Of a stretch of 64,000 nt of DNA, positions 34,517 to 44,268 are shown piece by piece (the first letter of the stretch is position 1; the number at the start of each line of letters is the position of its first letter). Made by a program: the position numbers and the translations under genes. Origin of the DNA: CALBPI01 sp039027435. Its GTDB lineage: Bacteria > Pseudomonadota > Gammaproteobacteria > Steroidobacterales > Woeseiaceae. The notes under the pieces are model-generated. The model made no database searches. It worked only from the letters and a program-made list of their open reading frames with translations, and was not told the origin of the DNA. The DNA is taken from positions 62,001 through 126,000 of the forward strand of contig JBCCKF010000009.1 of NCBI GenBank assembly GCA_039027435.1, in the 5' to 3' direction.

Positions 34517-35626
34517 TTATACCTGTTGAGCTTCTGGCGCGGTGTCGCTATCCAGCATCTTTTCGATGGTGTCGAGTGAGCGACTTAATTCGGTCGTCGA
34601 TCTGGCGACTACGTTGACATGACCGAGTTTTCGGCCGGGTCGCGGTGTCTTTCCATAATCGTGCAGGTACGCATTCGCCATGGCGAGCATCGGTGTAACG
34701 TCCGGAAGCGTGCCAATCAGATTGATCATCCCGGAGACTCCGACAGGCGCACCACCGCCTAACGGCAGACCGGCTACTGCACGCATGTGATTCTCGAATT
34801 GCCCGTGCGGCATGCCATTCTGTGTCCAATGCCCGGAGTTATGAACTCTCGGCGCAAACTCATTACCCAGCAGCAGGTTCCCAGAGACAAAAAACTCGAT
34901 GGCGAGTGTTCCGACGTAGCCCAGCGCGTCGGTCAGTGCACTGAAGTGACGGGTGGCCTGCCGCGCCAGCGCCTGATCCACGCTCGATTGCTCGCTACGG
35001 TGCAATATGCCGTTGCGGTGTACATTCGTCGTCATCGGGTAGATGACTTTGCCGCCGTCTCTCGCACGAGTTCCGATCACAGAGAGCTCACTGTCGAAGT
35101 CGACCAGACGTTCAAGTAGCAGCGGTACACCCCCCATCGACTCATACAGATCTCGAGCGTCGTCAAGCTCGTGCAGTCGCTTCTGACCCTTGCCGTCATA
35201 GCCCATGGTTCGCGTCTTAGCAATCAATGGCAGGCCTAGATCTCCAACCGCCTGGTCGACCGCTGCCTGATTGTCGACGGCACGCCACGGTGCTACCGGA
35301 ATACCGACCGATTCGAAGCATGCTTTTTCGCGCTCACGCTCTTGCGCAGTATGTAACGCCTCGCGGGCAGGATGTTGTGCGTCTGGGGCCAACAGGTCGA
35401 ACGCCGTTGCAGGGACGTTCTCGAATTCGCAGGTGATCACGTCGCACTCCGCGGCGAGCGCAGAAAGTGCTGCGGCATCATCAAAGGCCGCACAAAGGTG
35501 CTCGCCAACCTCAGCCGCACAAGGTGCTGACGCGGGGTCAAGAAAGCGAAACTGCATGCCTAGCGGGATTCCCGCCAGCGCGAGCATTCGGCCGAGTTGA
35601 CCGCCACCGATGACACCAACCCGCAT
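34517..35626 (-). CDS. purK: 5-(carboxyamino)imidazole ribonucleotide synthase PurK
   Basis: 369 aa ATP-grasp enzyme of purine synthesis. MRVGVIGGGQLGRMLALAG is the N-terminal signature; TMGYDGKGQ, EFFV and EFAPRVHNSGHWT are the grasp and metal motifs. Start at 35626 chosen; the longer frame to 35755 would overlap purE. Lies four bases after purE on the same strand. Confidence 0.97.
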   Translation of the reverse strand: MRVGVIGGGQLGRMLALAGIPLGMQFRFLDPASAPCAAEVGEHLCAAFDDAAALSALAAECDVITCEFENVPATAFDLLAPDAQHPAREALHTAQEREREKACFESVGIPVAPWRAVDNQAAVDQAVGDLGLPLIAKTRTMGYDGKGQKRLHELDDARDLYESMGGVPLLLERLVDFDSELSVIGTRARDGGKVIYPMTTNVHRNGILHRSEQSSVDQALARQATRHFSALTDALGYVGTLAIEFFVSGNLLLGNEFAPRVHNSGHWTQNGMPHGQFENHMRAVAGLPLGGGAPVGVSGMINLIGTLPDVTPMLAMANAYLHDYGKTPRPGRKLGHVNVVARSTTELSRSLDTIEKMLDSDTAPEAQQV

Positions 35627-35630
35627 CGAT

Positions 35631-36122
35631 CTAGTCTGCTCTTGGGTCAGGCTGCGACAACACGCGCTCGGTCTGCGCGCTGCGCCAGACCCGAAGTCGC
35701 TCCGCAAGTTCACTATCGGAAAGTGCGAGAATAGATGCGGCCAGCAAACCGGCATTGGTCGCGCCTGCGGTGCCGATTGCCAGCGTGGCTACAGGCACGC
35801 CAGCGGGCATCTGAACAATCGATAACAGCGAGTCCACACCATTCAGTACCCGTGATTTCACGGGTACACCGAGCACGGGCAATTGCGTTTTGGCTGCGGC
35901 CATCCCGGGCAGATGGGCCGCACCGCCGGCGCCGGCGATAATAAGCTGCAGGCCACGCGATTCAGCCGACTCGCAGTACTCGAACAACAGATCTGGCGTG
36001 CGGTGCGCTGAAACCACGCGGACTTCGTGTGCAACTTCCAGTGCGTTGAGCGTGTCACTCGCTGGTGCCATCGTCTCCCAGTCGCTCTTCGACCCCATGA
36101 TAATGCCGACTCTAGCGCTCAT
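35631..36122 (-). CDS. purE: N5-carboxyaminoimidazole ribonucleotide mutase PurE
   Basis: 163 aa. GIIMGSKSDWETM, VSAHRTPD and AGAGGAAHLPGM are the PurE class I signatures. Works directly after PurK. Overlaps the upstream darP gene by 11 bases. Confidence 0.98.
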   Translation of the reverse strand: MSARVGIIMGSKSDWETMAPASDTLNALEVAHEVRVVSAHRTPDLLFEYCESAESRGLQLIIAGAGGAAHLPGMAAAKTQLPVLGVPVKSRVLNGVDSLLSIVQMPAGVPVATLAIGTAGATNAGLLAASILALSDSELAERLRVWRSAQTERVLSQPDPRAD

Positions 36123-36636
36123 GTCGGTCTTCTCCTGTAATCACTAACGCCTCGTGCAACACCCTAAAGAGTGTGCGCGAGTATTTTTTTCTTTCCGCAT
36201 CCACACGTGTGGCGTGGTAGCTCGCGACGATCCCCTTCGCGGTCTCCAGAACCTCGCCAGTCAGCGCCCGCTCAATGCCCTTGGGCAACTCAGGACGTCT
36301 CAGCATCGAGTCGCGCCAACGCTCTGCCTGATGAAAACGTTGTCGCGTCTCACGGCTCTGGTCATCGCGCTGCTCAATCGCCCCCACAATTTCCGTCAGG
36401 TCCTGATCGCGTAGCAGGCGAGCAATGTACTGCTTCTGGCGCCTCAGTGCACCATGGCTCGCCATTTGGCGCGCTTCATCCACCTGCGTGCGGATATCGT
36501 CGGGCAGCGGCAGGCGAGCCAGGAGCGAGGCTTTCATCGCGACCAGCTCATCGGCGAGCTTTCGTACCTGTTGCGCCGCTCGCTTGCGCGCAGACTTGCT
36601 TGGCTTTTCCGTCTTCGCCGCCGAATCCGATTTCAT
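36112..36636 (-). CDS. darP: ribosome biogenesis factor DarP (YjgA, DUF615)
   Basis: 174 aa, highly charged and helical. Signature: SKSARKRAAQQVRKLADELV, GALRRQKQYIARLLR, ERWRDSML and the C-terminal KYSRTLFRVLHE. Associates with pre-50S particles. In gammaproteobacteria yjgA lies next to pmbA, as here (divergent). Confidence 0.95.
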   Translation of the reverse strand: MKSDSAAKTEKPSKSARKRAAQQVRKLADELVAMKASLLARLPLPDDIRTQVDEARQMASHGALRRQKQYIARLLRDQDLTEIVGAIEQRDDQSRETRQRFHQAERWRDSMLRRPELPKGIERALTGEVLETAKGIVASYHATRVDAERKKYSRTLFRVLHEALVITGEDRHER

Positions 36637-36734
36637 GGATCACAGTTCCCCGAAACAGCGGCGAGAATAGCACGCCGAAGCAGATTCGCTGACTGTCAGC
36701 GGTGTACACTCCTGCCCTGATCAAGGAGAACCCA

Positions 36735-38078
36735 ATGGGCGAATTAGCCATTTCCAATCAATCGGAGACGATCGCCAGCGAGTCCGTGCAGCGGGCGCTT
36801 GAAGTCGCCGTCGGTGCGGGTGCCGATGCCGCCGAAGCGGCTGCGAGTTTCGAGACCGGGTTGAGCGTGACCGCGCGGCAACGCGAGGTGGAATCACTCG
36901 AGTTTCAGAACGATCGTGGATTCTCGATCACCGTCTATAAAGATCAGCGTAAAGGCAGCGCCAGCACATCCGATTTGTCACCCGATGCGATTGCTGCAGC
37001 AGTCAGCAAGGCGATGTACATCGCGAGCCAAACGGAAGCGGACGAATATGCGGGCCTCGCCGATCCATCGCGCATGGCGAGTTCGTTCCCTGATCTCGAG
37101 CTCGATCATGCCTGGGGAATTACCGCTGATGCCGCCAGCGAAATGGCCGTGCAAATCGAAGCAGCGGCGCTCGGCGTCGACGATCGCATCAAAAACAGCG
37201 AAGGCGCGAGCGTCGCGACGCAGCGCGGACTGTCGGTCTACGGTAATACACACGGCTTTCTCGGTACCCAACGTCGATCTGCACACAGTCGAAGCTGTGC
37301 CGTCGTGGCGCAGGATGCGCAAGGCATGGAGCGCGACTATCACTACACCGCCGCGAGAAACCCCAGCCGTTTGGTCGACGGTGTTGAGGTCGGGCGCGAG
37401 GCCGGACGGCGAGCCGTCAATCGACTATCACCCGTGAAAATCGAAACACGGGATGCACCGATCCTGTTCCGTGCGGATCGGGCGGGCGGCCTGATTGGCC
37501 ATCTTCTCGGTGCGATTGCTGGTGGCGCGCAATACCGTAAGGCAAGTTATTTGCTCGGCGCTGTCGGTCAGCAGGTGATGGCCTCCTCAATCACGATCGC
37601 AGAGCGTCCGCACTTGCTCGAAGGCATGGGCAGCACTGCATTCGATGGTGAAGGTGTTGCTACTGCCGATCGCGATATCGTCCGTGATGGTGTGTTACAG
37701 GGCTACGTGCTGTCGAGTTATTCCGCACGGCGACTGGGTCTCGAATCGACGGCCAATGCGGGTGGTGTACACAACGCGACGGTCAGCGGCGGTGGCGGAG
37801 ACTTTGAGGCGATGCTCCAAAAACTCGACACCGGCCTGTTGGTCACCGAGCTGATGGGGCAGGGCGTCAATATCGTGACCGGAGACTACAGTCGTGGCGC
37901 GGCAGGCTACTGGGTTGAGGGCGGTGAGATTCGCTACCCGGTCAGTGAAGTTACAATCGCTGGCAACCTATCCGATATGTTCCAGCAGATCGCGACGGTG
38001 GGGGACGATCGCGATGAGCGCGGCCGAGTGCACTGTGGGAGTGTGCTGATTGAGTCTATGAAGATTGCGGGGAACTGA
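36735..38078 (+). CDS. pmbA: metalloprotease subunit PmbA (TldE)
   Basis: 447 aa from ATG 36735 after an AAGGAG site (36723-36728); the upstream frame start at 36702 lacks one. Partner of TldD; lacks the HExxxH metal motif, as expected. TADRDIVRDGVLQGYVLSSYSA and GVNIVTGDYSRGAAGYWVE are signatures. Convergent with the YihY-like gene, overlapping by 23 bases. Confidence 0.97.
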   Translation: MGELAISNQSETIASESVQRALEVAVGAGADAAEAAASFETGLSVTARQREVESLEFQNDRGFSITVYKDQRKGSASTSDLSPDAIAAAVSKAMYIASQTEADEYAGLADPSRMASSFPDLELDHAWGITADAASEMAVQIEAAALGVDDRIKNSEGASVATQRGLSVYGNTHGFLGTQRRSAHSRSCAVVAQDAQGMERDYHYTAARNPSRLVDGVEVGREAGRRAVNRLSPVKIETRDAPILFRADRAGGLIGHLLGAIAGGAQYRKASYLLGAVGQQVMASSITIAERPHLLEGMGSTAFDGEGVATADRDIVRDGVLQGYVLSSYSARRLGLESTANAGGVHNATVSGGGGDFEAMLQKLDTGLLVTELMGQGVNIVTGDYSRGAAGYWVEGGEIRYPVSEVTIAGNLSDMFQQIATVGDDRDERGRVHCGSVLIESMKIAGN

Positions 38079-39390
38079 CCTCGGGCTCCACCGACTCGCT
38101 TACCCAGTCGGCGACTGTGACGTTGCCAGTGCACGCGAGAATATGAGCGTCGATAGTCGCACTGAGTGTTGTTGTTGCGCCCGACCAGCTCGGTGCCACC
38201 ACCAAACCCGATTCGCCGGCGCGCACAGCCGCGAGTACGTCCGCGAGTGTCATCTCATGGATATCACGCGCAGGCTTCAGATGGGACTCGGTGCTGGTCA
38301 GTAACAGCCCCGCAGCCTCGAGCTCGTTGGCAACGCTTTGCAGATAAATACCAGCGACGCCGATCTCTTCTGACAGTGCTCTCAGCGTGACTGGTGGCGA
38401 CGAGCGTTTGAACGCAACGGCCGCGGCACGCATTAATTCGAGCGCCAGGCGCTCGCGGGTCGCATTAGGCATTGTGGGGTCATCTTCGCCGATGCTGAGA
38501 TACGCACGGTTTTGAAAGTAGAACGCGATCCGTGCGCCGAGCAAAAGCACCAACCAGTTCACGTACAGCCAGATCAGCGTCAGAATCGCGATCGCGAAAC
38601 TCGCGTAGATCACCAGTGCACGCGAACTGGATGCGACAAACTCGGCGAAGAAAACGCCACACAGCGCCCACAAAGATCCTGCTGTTGCACCACCAACCAA
38701 TGCCGCACGCCAGTCGACGCGGGCATTGGGCAACCACTTGTAGAGCGCGGTGAACAGCGCGATGACCAGCAACACGGGGAGCAGCTTGCTGATCCCGACA
38801 GTGACCGGGCCAAACACGGCGGAGTCCGATACCGCTTGCAGGACCGCCGAGCTGCGAAGCGACGCCAGCGTGGTGAACGCAAGCGTCATGACCAGCGGTG
38901 CGATCAACAGCACTGCAGCGTAGTCGACGATACGTCTGCTAAGGCTGCGTGCGCGCCCGACGTGCCAGACGAAATTGAAGCTCGCTTCCACTTTTTGCAC
39001 CATCGAGATGGCGGTGTAGAGAAACGCTGCGAGGCTAAGCCCACCCAATACTGTTCCGCGGACGTTGTTGACCATGCCCAATACGTTTTCGGTCAGCTGC
39101 TGACCCTGATCTCCCAGCGGCGCCAGAAATTCATTGAGTAAGGGTGCCAGCTCGAGATGCAGATTGAGGCCACGCAGCACAGAGAAGCTGAACGCGATCA
39201 ACGGAACCGTGGCGAGCAGCGTTGAGTACACCAGCCCCATGGCATGCAGGGACAGTTGTCCGCCCACCAGGTCGCGTGACAGTCCGAGTACATATCGCAA
39301 CAAAACGATCGGTCCACGAATCCAGAGCGGTTTGCCTGCATGGCTCGAATCCCAGAGCCAGTCATGCAGGCGTTGCGTCACCTTTGTCAT
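38056..39390 (-). CDS. YihY/BrkB-family inner membrane protein
   Basis: 444 aa. About six membrane helices in residues 30-285 (GLVYSTLLATVPLIAFSFSV, LIWLYVNWLVLLLGARIAF). The C-terminal ~150 residues are soluble, with a winged-helix-like part (VTLRALSEEIGVAGIYLQSV). Once misannotated as RNase BN; function unknown. Confidence 0.9.
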   Translation of the reverse strand: MTKVTQRLHDWLWDSSHAGKPLWIRGPIVLLRYVLGLSRDLVGGQLSLHAMGLVYSTLLATVPLIAFSFSVLRGLNLHLELAPLLNEFLAPLGDQGQQLTENVLGMVNNVRGTVLGGLSLAAFLYTAISMVQKVEASFNFVWHVGRARSLSRRIVDYAAVLLIAPLVMTLAFTTLASLRSSAVLQAVSDSAVFGPVTVGISKLLPVLLVIALFTALYKWLPNARVDWRAALVGGATAGSLWALCGVFFAEFVASSSRALVIYASFAIAILTLIWLYVNWLVLLLGARIAFYFQNRAYLSIGEDDPTMPNATRERLALELMRAAAVAFKRSSPPVTLRALSEEIGVAGIYLQSVANELEAAGLLLTSTESHLKPARDIHEMTLADVLAAVRAGESGLVVAPSWSGATTTLSATIDAHILACTGNVTVADWVSESVEPEVSSPQSS

Positions 39391-39431
39391 CCCGGCAATG
39401 TAGCAGTTTCGAATGCACCGAGGGCAATCCG

Positions 39432-40271
39432 ATGGCTCAGGACACTGACTATCCGCACCGTATTGTGTGCATGACCGAGGAAACCACAGAGGCGTTGTAT
39501 GCCCTTGGCGAGCAATGGCGCATCGTTGGTATCTCCGGATTCACGGTAAGGCCGGCCAAGGCGCGCAAGGAAAAGCCGAAGGTCTCTGCCTTCACGAGCG
39601 CCAAAATCGATAAGATCCTCGCGCTCGAACCGGATCTTGCGCTAGGCTTTTCCGATATTCAGGCGGACATCGCTGCCGCATTGATCCGAGCCGGTGTGAC
39701 GGTGAAGGTCTTTAACCATCGCTCTGTCGCCGAGATCTTTCAGATGATTCGCGTACTTGGTGGCATGATTGGCTGTGAGGCAAAGGCTCAGAGTTATGCA
39801 GCATCGCTGCAGACCGGACTGGAGCGTTTGAGGACGCGAGCGCTCCCTGCGCGGCGACCGAAAATCTATTTCGAGGAATGGGACGACCCGCTGATCAGCG
39901 GTATCCGCTGGGTTAGCGAACTGATCGAAATTGCGGGTGGCGCTGATGCTTTCCCCGAGCTTGCCACTGAGTCGCTGGCGAAAGCCAGAATCATCGAGCA
40001 TCACGAACGCGTTATCGAGGCACAGCCCGACATCATCATTGGCTCTTGGTGTGGGAAAAAATTCAGGCCCGAACGTGTGGCCGAACGCCCGGGATGGCGC
40101 GAAATTCCCGCGGTAGCGAATGGCCATGTCTACGAGATCAAGTCACCGGTCATCCTGCAGCCCGGACCCGCAGCACTCACTGAGGGTGTCCAGCAAATCG
40201 CAGACATCGTCGATCGGTGGGCCGAATCGATTCAGCCTGGCTCCGTCAACCGGGAGAGCGCTTCCGCATAG
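39432..40271 (+). CDS. cobalamin-binding protein of the BtuF/TroA fold, no signal peptide
   Basis: 279 aa from ATG 39432 (MAQDTDYPHRIVCMTEETTE). BtuF-like: ILALEPDLALGFSDIQADIA, NHRSVAEIFQMIRVLGGMIG, YEIKSPVILQPGPAALTEG. Unlike BtuF it has no export signal, so it is probably cytoplasmic, and no btuCD lies nearby. Its 3' end overlaps purC (opposite strand) by 40 bases. Confidence 0.88.
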   Translation: MAQDTDYPHRIVCMTEETTEALYALGEQWRIVGISGFTVRPAKARKEKPKVSAFTSAKIDKILALEPDLALGFSDIQADIAAALIRAGVTVKVFNHRSVAEIFQMIRVLGGMIGCEAKAQSYAASLQTGLERLRTRALPARRPKIYFEEWDDPLISGIRWVSELIEIAGGADAFPELATESLAKARIIEHHERVIEAQPDIIIGSWCGKKFRPERVAERPGWREIPAVANGHVYEIKSPVILQPGPAALTEGVQQIADIVDRWAESIQPGSVNRESASA

Positions 40272-41128
40272 CGCTCGGCAGTGCCGGTGATGATCGATGT
40301 CGGAAGGGACGGGCCCGGTGGCGTCTTGTCCCAATCGAGCGTCTCCAGATAGTCCCTGACAAATTGCTTGTCGAAACTCGCGGGGCTGCTGCCCGCCGCG
40401 TACGAGTCTGCTGGCCAGAATCGGGACGAATCTGGTGTCAATATTTCATCGATCAGAACGACGGAGCCGTCGGCGTCCAGACCGAATTCGAATTTGGTAT
40501 CTGCGATGATGATCCCGCGCACGCTCGCAAACGCCGCACCGAATGCGTACAGGCTATGCGAGATGCGCTCGATTTCATCCGCGCGTTCCGTGCCGATCAA
40601 ATCAGCGAGCTGCGCGCGCGTAATGTTTTCGTCGTGGTCACCTACAGCGGCTTTTGTGGCGGGTGTGAAAAGCGGCTGTGGTAGTCGCGCCGCCTGTTGC
40701 AGGTCCGCAGGCAGTTTGTGTCCGCATACGCTGCCGGTTTGCTGGTAGTCTCGCCAGCCGGATCCGATTAAATAGCCTCGCACGACCGCCTCCATCGGCA
40801 ATGGCTGAAGCGCATGCACGATCATCGTTCTGTCATTCAGTGCGCGGTGTTCGTCTGTATCTGCGACCACATCTGTCAGAAGCAGATCGGTGAGGTGATT
40901 TGGAACAATGTCTGAGGTTGCCTCAAACCAGAATTTCGAGATTTTTGTGAGCGTCTCGCCCTTGGCCGGAATCGGGTCCGGCAGGATCACATCGAACGCC
41001 GACAGCCGATCCGTCGCCACAATGTCGAGCAGCGTGTCATCTACCTTGAAGATGTCTCGTACCTTGCCTCGTGCGATGAGCTCGAGACCTTCAATTCTGG
41101 CCTGCAACAGTGGTGGTGACGAAGACAT
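40232..41128 (-). CDS. purC: SAICAR synthetase PurC (long form)
   Basis: 298 aa from ATG 41128. ARGKVRDIFKVDDTLLDIVATDR, VVRGYLIGSGWRDYQQTG and SLPTSIITGTAERY mark the longer PurC subgroup (~300 aa), distinct from the ~240 aa E. coli form. Joins aspartate to CAIR in purine synthesis. Confidence 0.96.
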   Translation of the reverse strand: MSSSPPLLQARIEGLELIARGKVRDIFKVDDTLLDIVATDRLSAFDVILPDPIPAKGETLTKISKFWFEATSDIVPNHLTDLLLTDVVADTDEHRALNDRTMIVHALQPLPMEAVVRGYLIGSGWRDYQQTGSVCGHKLPADLQQAARLPQPLFTPATKAAVGDHDENITRAQLADLIGTERADEIERISHSLYAFGAAFASVRGIIIADTKFEFGLDADGSVVLIDEILTPDSSRFWPADSYAAGSSPASFDKQFVRDYLETLDWDKTPPGPSLPTSIITGTAERYAEALSRLTEPG

Positions 41129-41207
41129 GCGGGGAGGGACGCGCAACAAAAAGACGCTAGAATGATGCGGCGTGCGCCGTGTTGGCGCAACCGGTGGTGA
41201 GTCAAGC

Positions 41208-41978
41208 GTGCAACTGAATTTTCTCGGCAAGCTGGTAGGCAGTCTGGCAGGCATGGCGACGGGTAAGTGGTTTCTTGCCTTGCTGGGCCTCGCGTTGGGC
41301 CATCAGTTTGATCGCGGCTATGCCCGACACCTGCGCCGCCGACTTCCGAGCACATTCGTATCGGTGGCCTTTTCTGCGATGGGCCACCTCGCCAAAGCGG
41401 ATGGGCGGGTCACAGAGTCAGAGATTCGTATTGCACGTGAGGCCATGCGCAGCCTCGATCTCGATGCAAAGGCGACACAGGCAGCGATGCGTGCGTTCAA
41501 CACCGGAAAACAACCGGGCTTCAACCTCGAAGCACAGCTGCGCGAACTGCGCGACGAATCAAACGAACTCGTCGACATGGGCAAGACGCTTGTGGCGTTC
41601 CTGCTTCCGGTGTTGCTGCTCAAGCAGGACGTCAGTGGGGCAGAGCGCCGCGTCTTATGGCAGGTCGCTCAGACCTTCAGTCTGAGCCGGGTGGATGTCG
41701 CACAGATGGAGGCGCGCGCCAGACTGGGTCGCCACTTCCAGAGCCCTCAGGAACCAACGAATAGAGACACGGCGGTATTGGCCCTCGAGACGTTGGGTGT
41801 GCGTGCGGATGCTTCCAACGCCGACATCAAGAAAGCATATCGGCGATTGATGAATCGCTACCATCCTGACAAGCTTGCAGCCGGCGCCAGCGCGGATGAG
41901 ATTGAATCTGCCGGTCGAAAGACCCGCGAGGTTCGAGAGGCCTACGAGCTATTACGAGCAAGGCGTGGATTCAAGTAG
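41208..41978 (+). CDS. djlA: co-chaperone DjlA-like (TerB + J domain)
   Basis: 256 aa from GTG 41208 (MQLNFLGKLVGSLAG); GTG 41172 would add 12 residues. N-terminal hydrophobic segment (WFLALLGLALGHQFD), TerB-like domain (about 45-165) and C-terminal J domain with the HPD triad in NRYHPDKLAAG. Membrane-anchored partner of DnaK. rpe begins 12 bases downstream. Confidence 0.92.
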   Translation: MQLNFLGKLVGSLAGMATGKWFLALLGLALGHQFDRGYARHLRRRLPSTFVSVAFSAMGHLAKADGRVTESEIRIAREAMRSLDLDAKATQAAMRAFNTGKQPGFNLEAQLRELRDESNELVDMGKTLVAFLLPVLLLKQDVSGAERRVLWQVAQTFSLSRVDVAQMEARARLGRHFQSPQEPTNRDTAVLALETLGVRADASNADIKKAYRRLMNRYHPDKLAAGASADEIESAGRKTREVREAYELLRARRGFK

Positions 41979-41990
41979 TCAGGAATTGTT

Positions 41991-42668
41991 GTGGAAAAAC
42001 TAAAACCGATCATCGCGCCTTCCATTCTCTCGGCGGACTTTGCCCGGCTGGGTGAAGACGTAGAGCGAGTACTGAATGCGGGCGCGGATTGGGTGCACTT
42101 CGATGTTATGGACAATCACTTTGTCCCTAACCTCACCATCGGGCCAATGGTGTGCCAGGCCCTTCGTGACTATGGCATCACGGCGCCTATTGATGTGCAC
42201 CTTATGATTGAGCCGGTCGACGAAATCATTCCCGAGTTCGCGAAAGCGGGCGCATCTGTCATTTCGATCCACCCGGAAGCGACCCGGCATCCCGATCGTT
42301 CGCTAGCGTTGATTCGCGACTGTGGTTGCCAGGCAGGACTCGTGTTTAGTCCTGCGACGCCGCTACATTGGTTGGACCACGTCATCGACAAAGTTGAGCT
42401 AATCCTCATCATGTCAGTTAATCCGGGCTTTGGTGGCCAGACGTTCATTCCTGAAGCACTCAACAAGCTTGCCGAGGTACGACGCAGAATCGACGCGAGC
42501 GGTCGCCAGATTCGCCTCGAGATCGATGGTGGCGTCAAGCCGGGGAATATTGCGCAGATTGCCGCCGCCGGTGCAGACACCTTTGTCGCCGGTTCGGCGA
42601 TCTTCGGTAGCGACGACTACGCACAAACGATCGAAGACATGCGTTCGGCCATCGCTTCTGCGGACTAG
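41991..42668 (+). CDS. rpe: ribulose-phosphate 3-epimerase
   Basis: 225 aa TIM barrel. APSILSADFARLGED, VHFDVMDNHFVPNLTIGP, VNPGFGGQTFIP and EIDGGVKPGNI are the family signatures. GTG start. Useful for both pentose phosphate and Calvin cycles, but no rbc genes are in the window. Confidence 0.98.
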   Translation: MEKLKPIIAPSILSADFARLGEDVERVLNAGADWVHFDVMDNHFVPNLTIGPMVCQALRDYGITAPIDVHLMIEPVDEIIPEFAKAGASVISIHPEATRHPDRSLALIRDCGCQAGLVFSPATPLHWLDHVIDKVELILIMSVNPGFGGQTFIPEALNKLAEVRRRIDASGRQIRLEIDGGVKPGNIAQIAAAGADTFVAGSAIFGSDDYAQTIEDMRSAIASAD

Positions 42669-42674
42669 GCCGAA

Positions 42675-42705
42675 ACAAAAAAGCCCCGGTGAGACCGGGG
42701 CTTTT
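42675..42705 (+). terminator. bidirectional terminator between rpe and the crp-like gene
   Basis: GCCCCGGT (42683-42690) pairs perfectly with ACCGGGGC (42694-42701) around GAG. A T run follows on the plus strand (42702-42705) and an A run precedes it (aaacaaaaaa), giving a T run for the leftward gene too. Confidence 0.88.
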
Positions 42706-42728
42706 CGCACTGCAATGCTGGGTTCAGG

Positions 42729-43391
42729 TCAGATCTTGCGTTTGGGCCGCGCGCCATAGACCACGATCGTCTTACCGCTTGCCGTAACCAAACCCTGCTC
42801 CTCAAGCACCTTGAGCACGCGCCCAGCCATTTCACGGCTGCAGCCAACGAGCCGACTGAGTTCCTGACGAGACACCTTGATTTGCATGCCATCGGGGTGC
42901 GTCATCGCGTCAGGCTCGTTGCACAAATCCATGATGGCATGTGCCACACGCCCGGTGACGTCGACAAAGGCGAGATCGCCCAGCTTGCGGTTGGTGCGGT
43001 CCAGTCGTGTCGCCAACTGCGTTGCGAGTTCGAAAACAAGCCCCGGACTCTCGCTCGCGATCTGCCGGAATCGCGGGTAGGTCATTTCTGCGATTTCACA
43101 TTCGGTGCGGGTGCGCACCCAGGCGCTGCGCGTGGGTTGCTCGTAGAACAATCCCATTTCGCCGAAGAACTGGCCCTTGTTGAGATAGGCAAGCACCATC
43201 TCGTTACCGTCCTCGTCCTCGATCATGACCTCTACGGAACCATCGACGATGTAGTAGAGAATATCGGGAAGGTCTCCGGCATGGATCATGACCGTTTTCG
43301 AAGGTACCGTCCGTACTCTGCAATAACTCAAGAATCGGTTGATTGCAGGCACTTCACTCAACGGTTTGGTTGCATTGGTTGCCAATTTCAC
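42729..43391 (-). CDS. CRP/Vfr-type cyclic-nucleotide transcription regulator
   Basis: 220 aa. Cyclic-nucleotide domain with the phosphate cassette GEMGLFYEQPTRSAWVR, dimer helix, then a helix-turn-helix (SRQELSRLVGCSREMAGRVL). Closely resembles Vfr/Clp/CRP, so cAMP (or c-di-GMP, as in Clp) is the likely ligand. Lies behind coq7 on the same strand with a 112-base gap. Confidence 0.93.
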   Translation of the reverse strand: MKLATNATKPLSEVPAINRFLSYCRVRTVPSKTVMIHAGDLPDILYYIVDGSVEVMIEDEDGNEMVLAYLNKGQFFGEMGLFYEQPTRSAWVRTRTECEIAEMTYPRFRQIASESPGLVFELATQLATRLDRTNRKLGDLAFVDVTGRVAHAIMDLCNEPDAMTHPDGMQIKVSRQELSRLVGCSREMAGRVLKVLEEQGLVTASGKTIVVYGARPKRKI

Positions 43392-43503
43392 GGCCCTCCA
43401 CGTGACGCAGCTCTATTCCTGGCGCGGCGGAGTCCCTTCGCACCGCGAATATTATCGTGATATGTCAAGTGTACCCCGAAGCGACGCGCAACTGCACGTG
43501 GTC

Positions 43504-44148
43504 TCAGAATCGGTAGGCGCCTGCCTTCATAACACCCGAGATTACGCGCATCGCAGCTTTCACGGGTGGGGGCAAGTCCGCAGCGCCGGCATCGCGCGCA
43601 TCGCGACCGTGTTCAGCTTCTTCGGCTCGCATCGTGCCGAGAATATCCCGACTACGCTGGTCACGAGCGGGCAGCCTGCGAAGATGGTCATTCAGGTGTT
43701 CAACAACCTGTTTTTCGGTCTCGTCAATGAAGCCCAGCCCCCATTTGTCGCCGGCAATGCCGCTAAGCGCGCCCATAACGTACGCGCCGGCGTACCATGC
43801 CGGGTTGAGCAAGCTAGGCCTTGAGTCCAGTTCGTTCAATCGGTTGCGACACCACGCCAGATGGTCGAATTCCTCTTCGGCCGCATGATGCAATTGCTCA
43901 AGGACGGCCGGGTCGCGTGCAACCAGCGCATGACCCTGGTAGAGACCCTGCGCGGCGACCTCTCCCGCATCGTTAATCCGCATCAGACTCGCGGCCAGTT
44001 TGCGTTCCTGATCGTTGAGGTTCGACTCGTCGGTAGCGTCAGCAGGAGATGGGCGCGACGGTTCGGGAGCAGCGCTCGCGAGGGTTCGCAGGGCGTTGTC
44101 AGCGCCTGCGATCAGGCGGTCAAAAAGTGTGTTCGGTGCGCTGCGCAT
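43504..44148 (-). CDS. coq7: 2-polyprenyl-3-methyl-6-methoxy-1,4-benzoquinol hydroxylase Coq7
   Basis: 214 aa from ATG 44148; the frame extends to 44193 without homology. Diiron hydroxylase for ubiquinone synthesis: MRINDAGEVAAQGLYQGH, AAEEEFDHLAWC, FIDETEKQVVEHL and MRAEEAEHGR give the iron ligands. Confidence 0.95.
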   Translation of the reverse strand: MRSAPNTLFDRLIAGADNALRTLASAAPEPSRPSPADATDESNLNDQERKLAASLMRINDAGEVAAQGLYQGHALVARDPAVLEQLHHAAEEEFDHLAWCRNRLNELDSRPSLLNPAWYAGAYVMGALSGIAGDKWGLGFIDETEKQVVEHLNDHLRRLPARDQRSRDILGTMRAEEAEHGRDARDAGAADLPPPVKAAMRVISGVMKAGAYRF

Positions 44149-44268
44149 CTGTCCTGCGTTCCTCAAAAATGAATACCCATATGGTAGCAGCAAGAGGCGT
44201 GGATTTCGCTTGGCGCGCCTTTATTGTCCTGCCATACTCGCGCGCTTACAAAAATAGGGGTACATCCA

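Noticed and set aside
38512..39141. 209-codon rightward frame
   Set aside because: Antisense to the YihY-like gene, which has clear membrane helices and family features.
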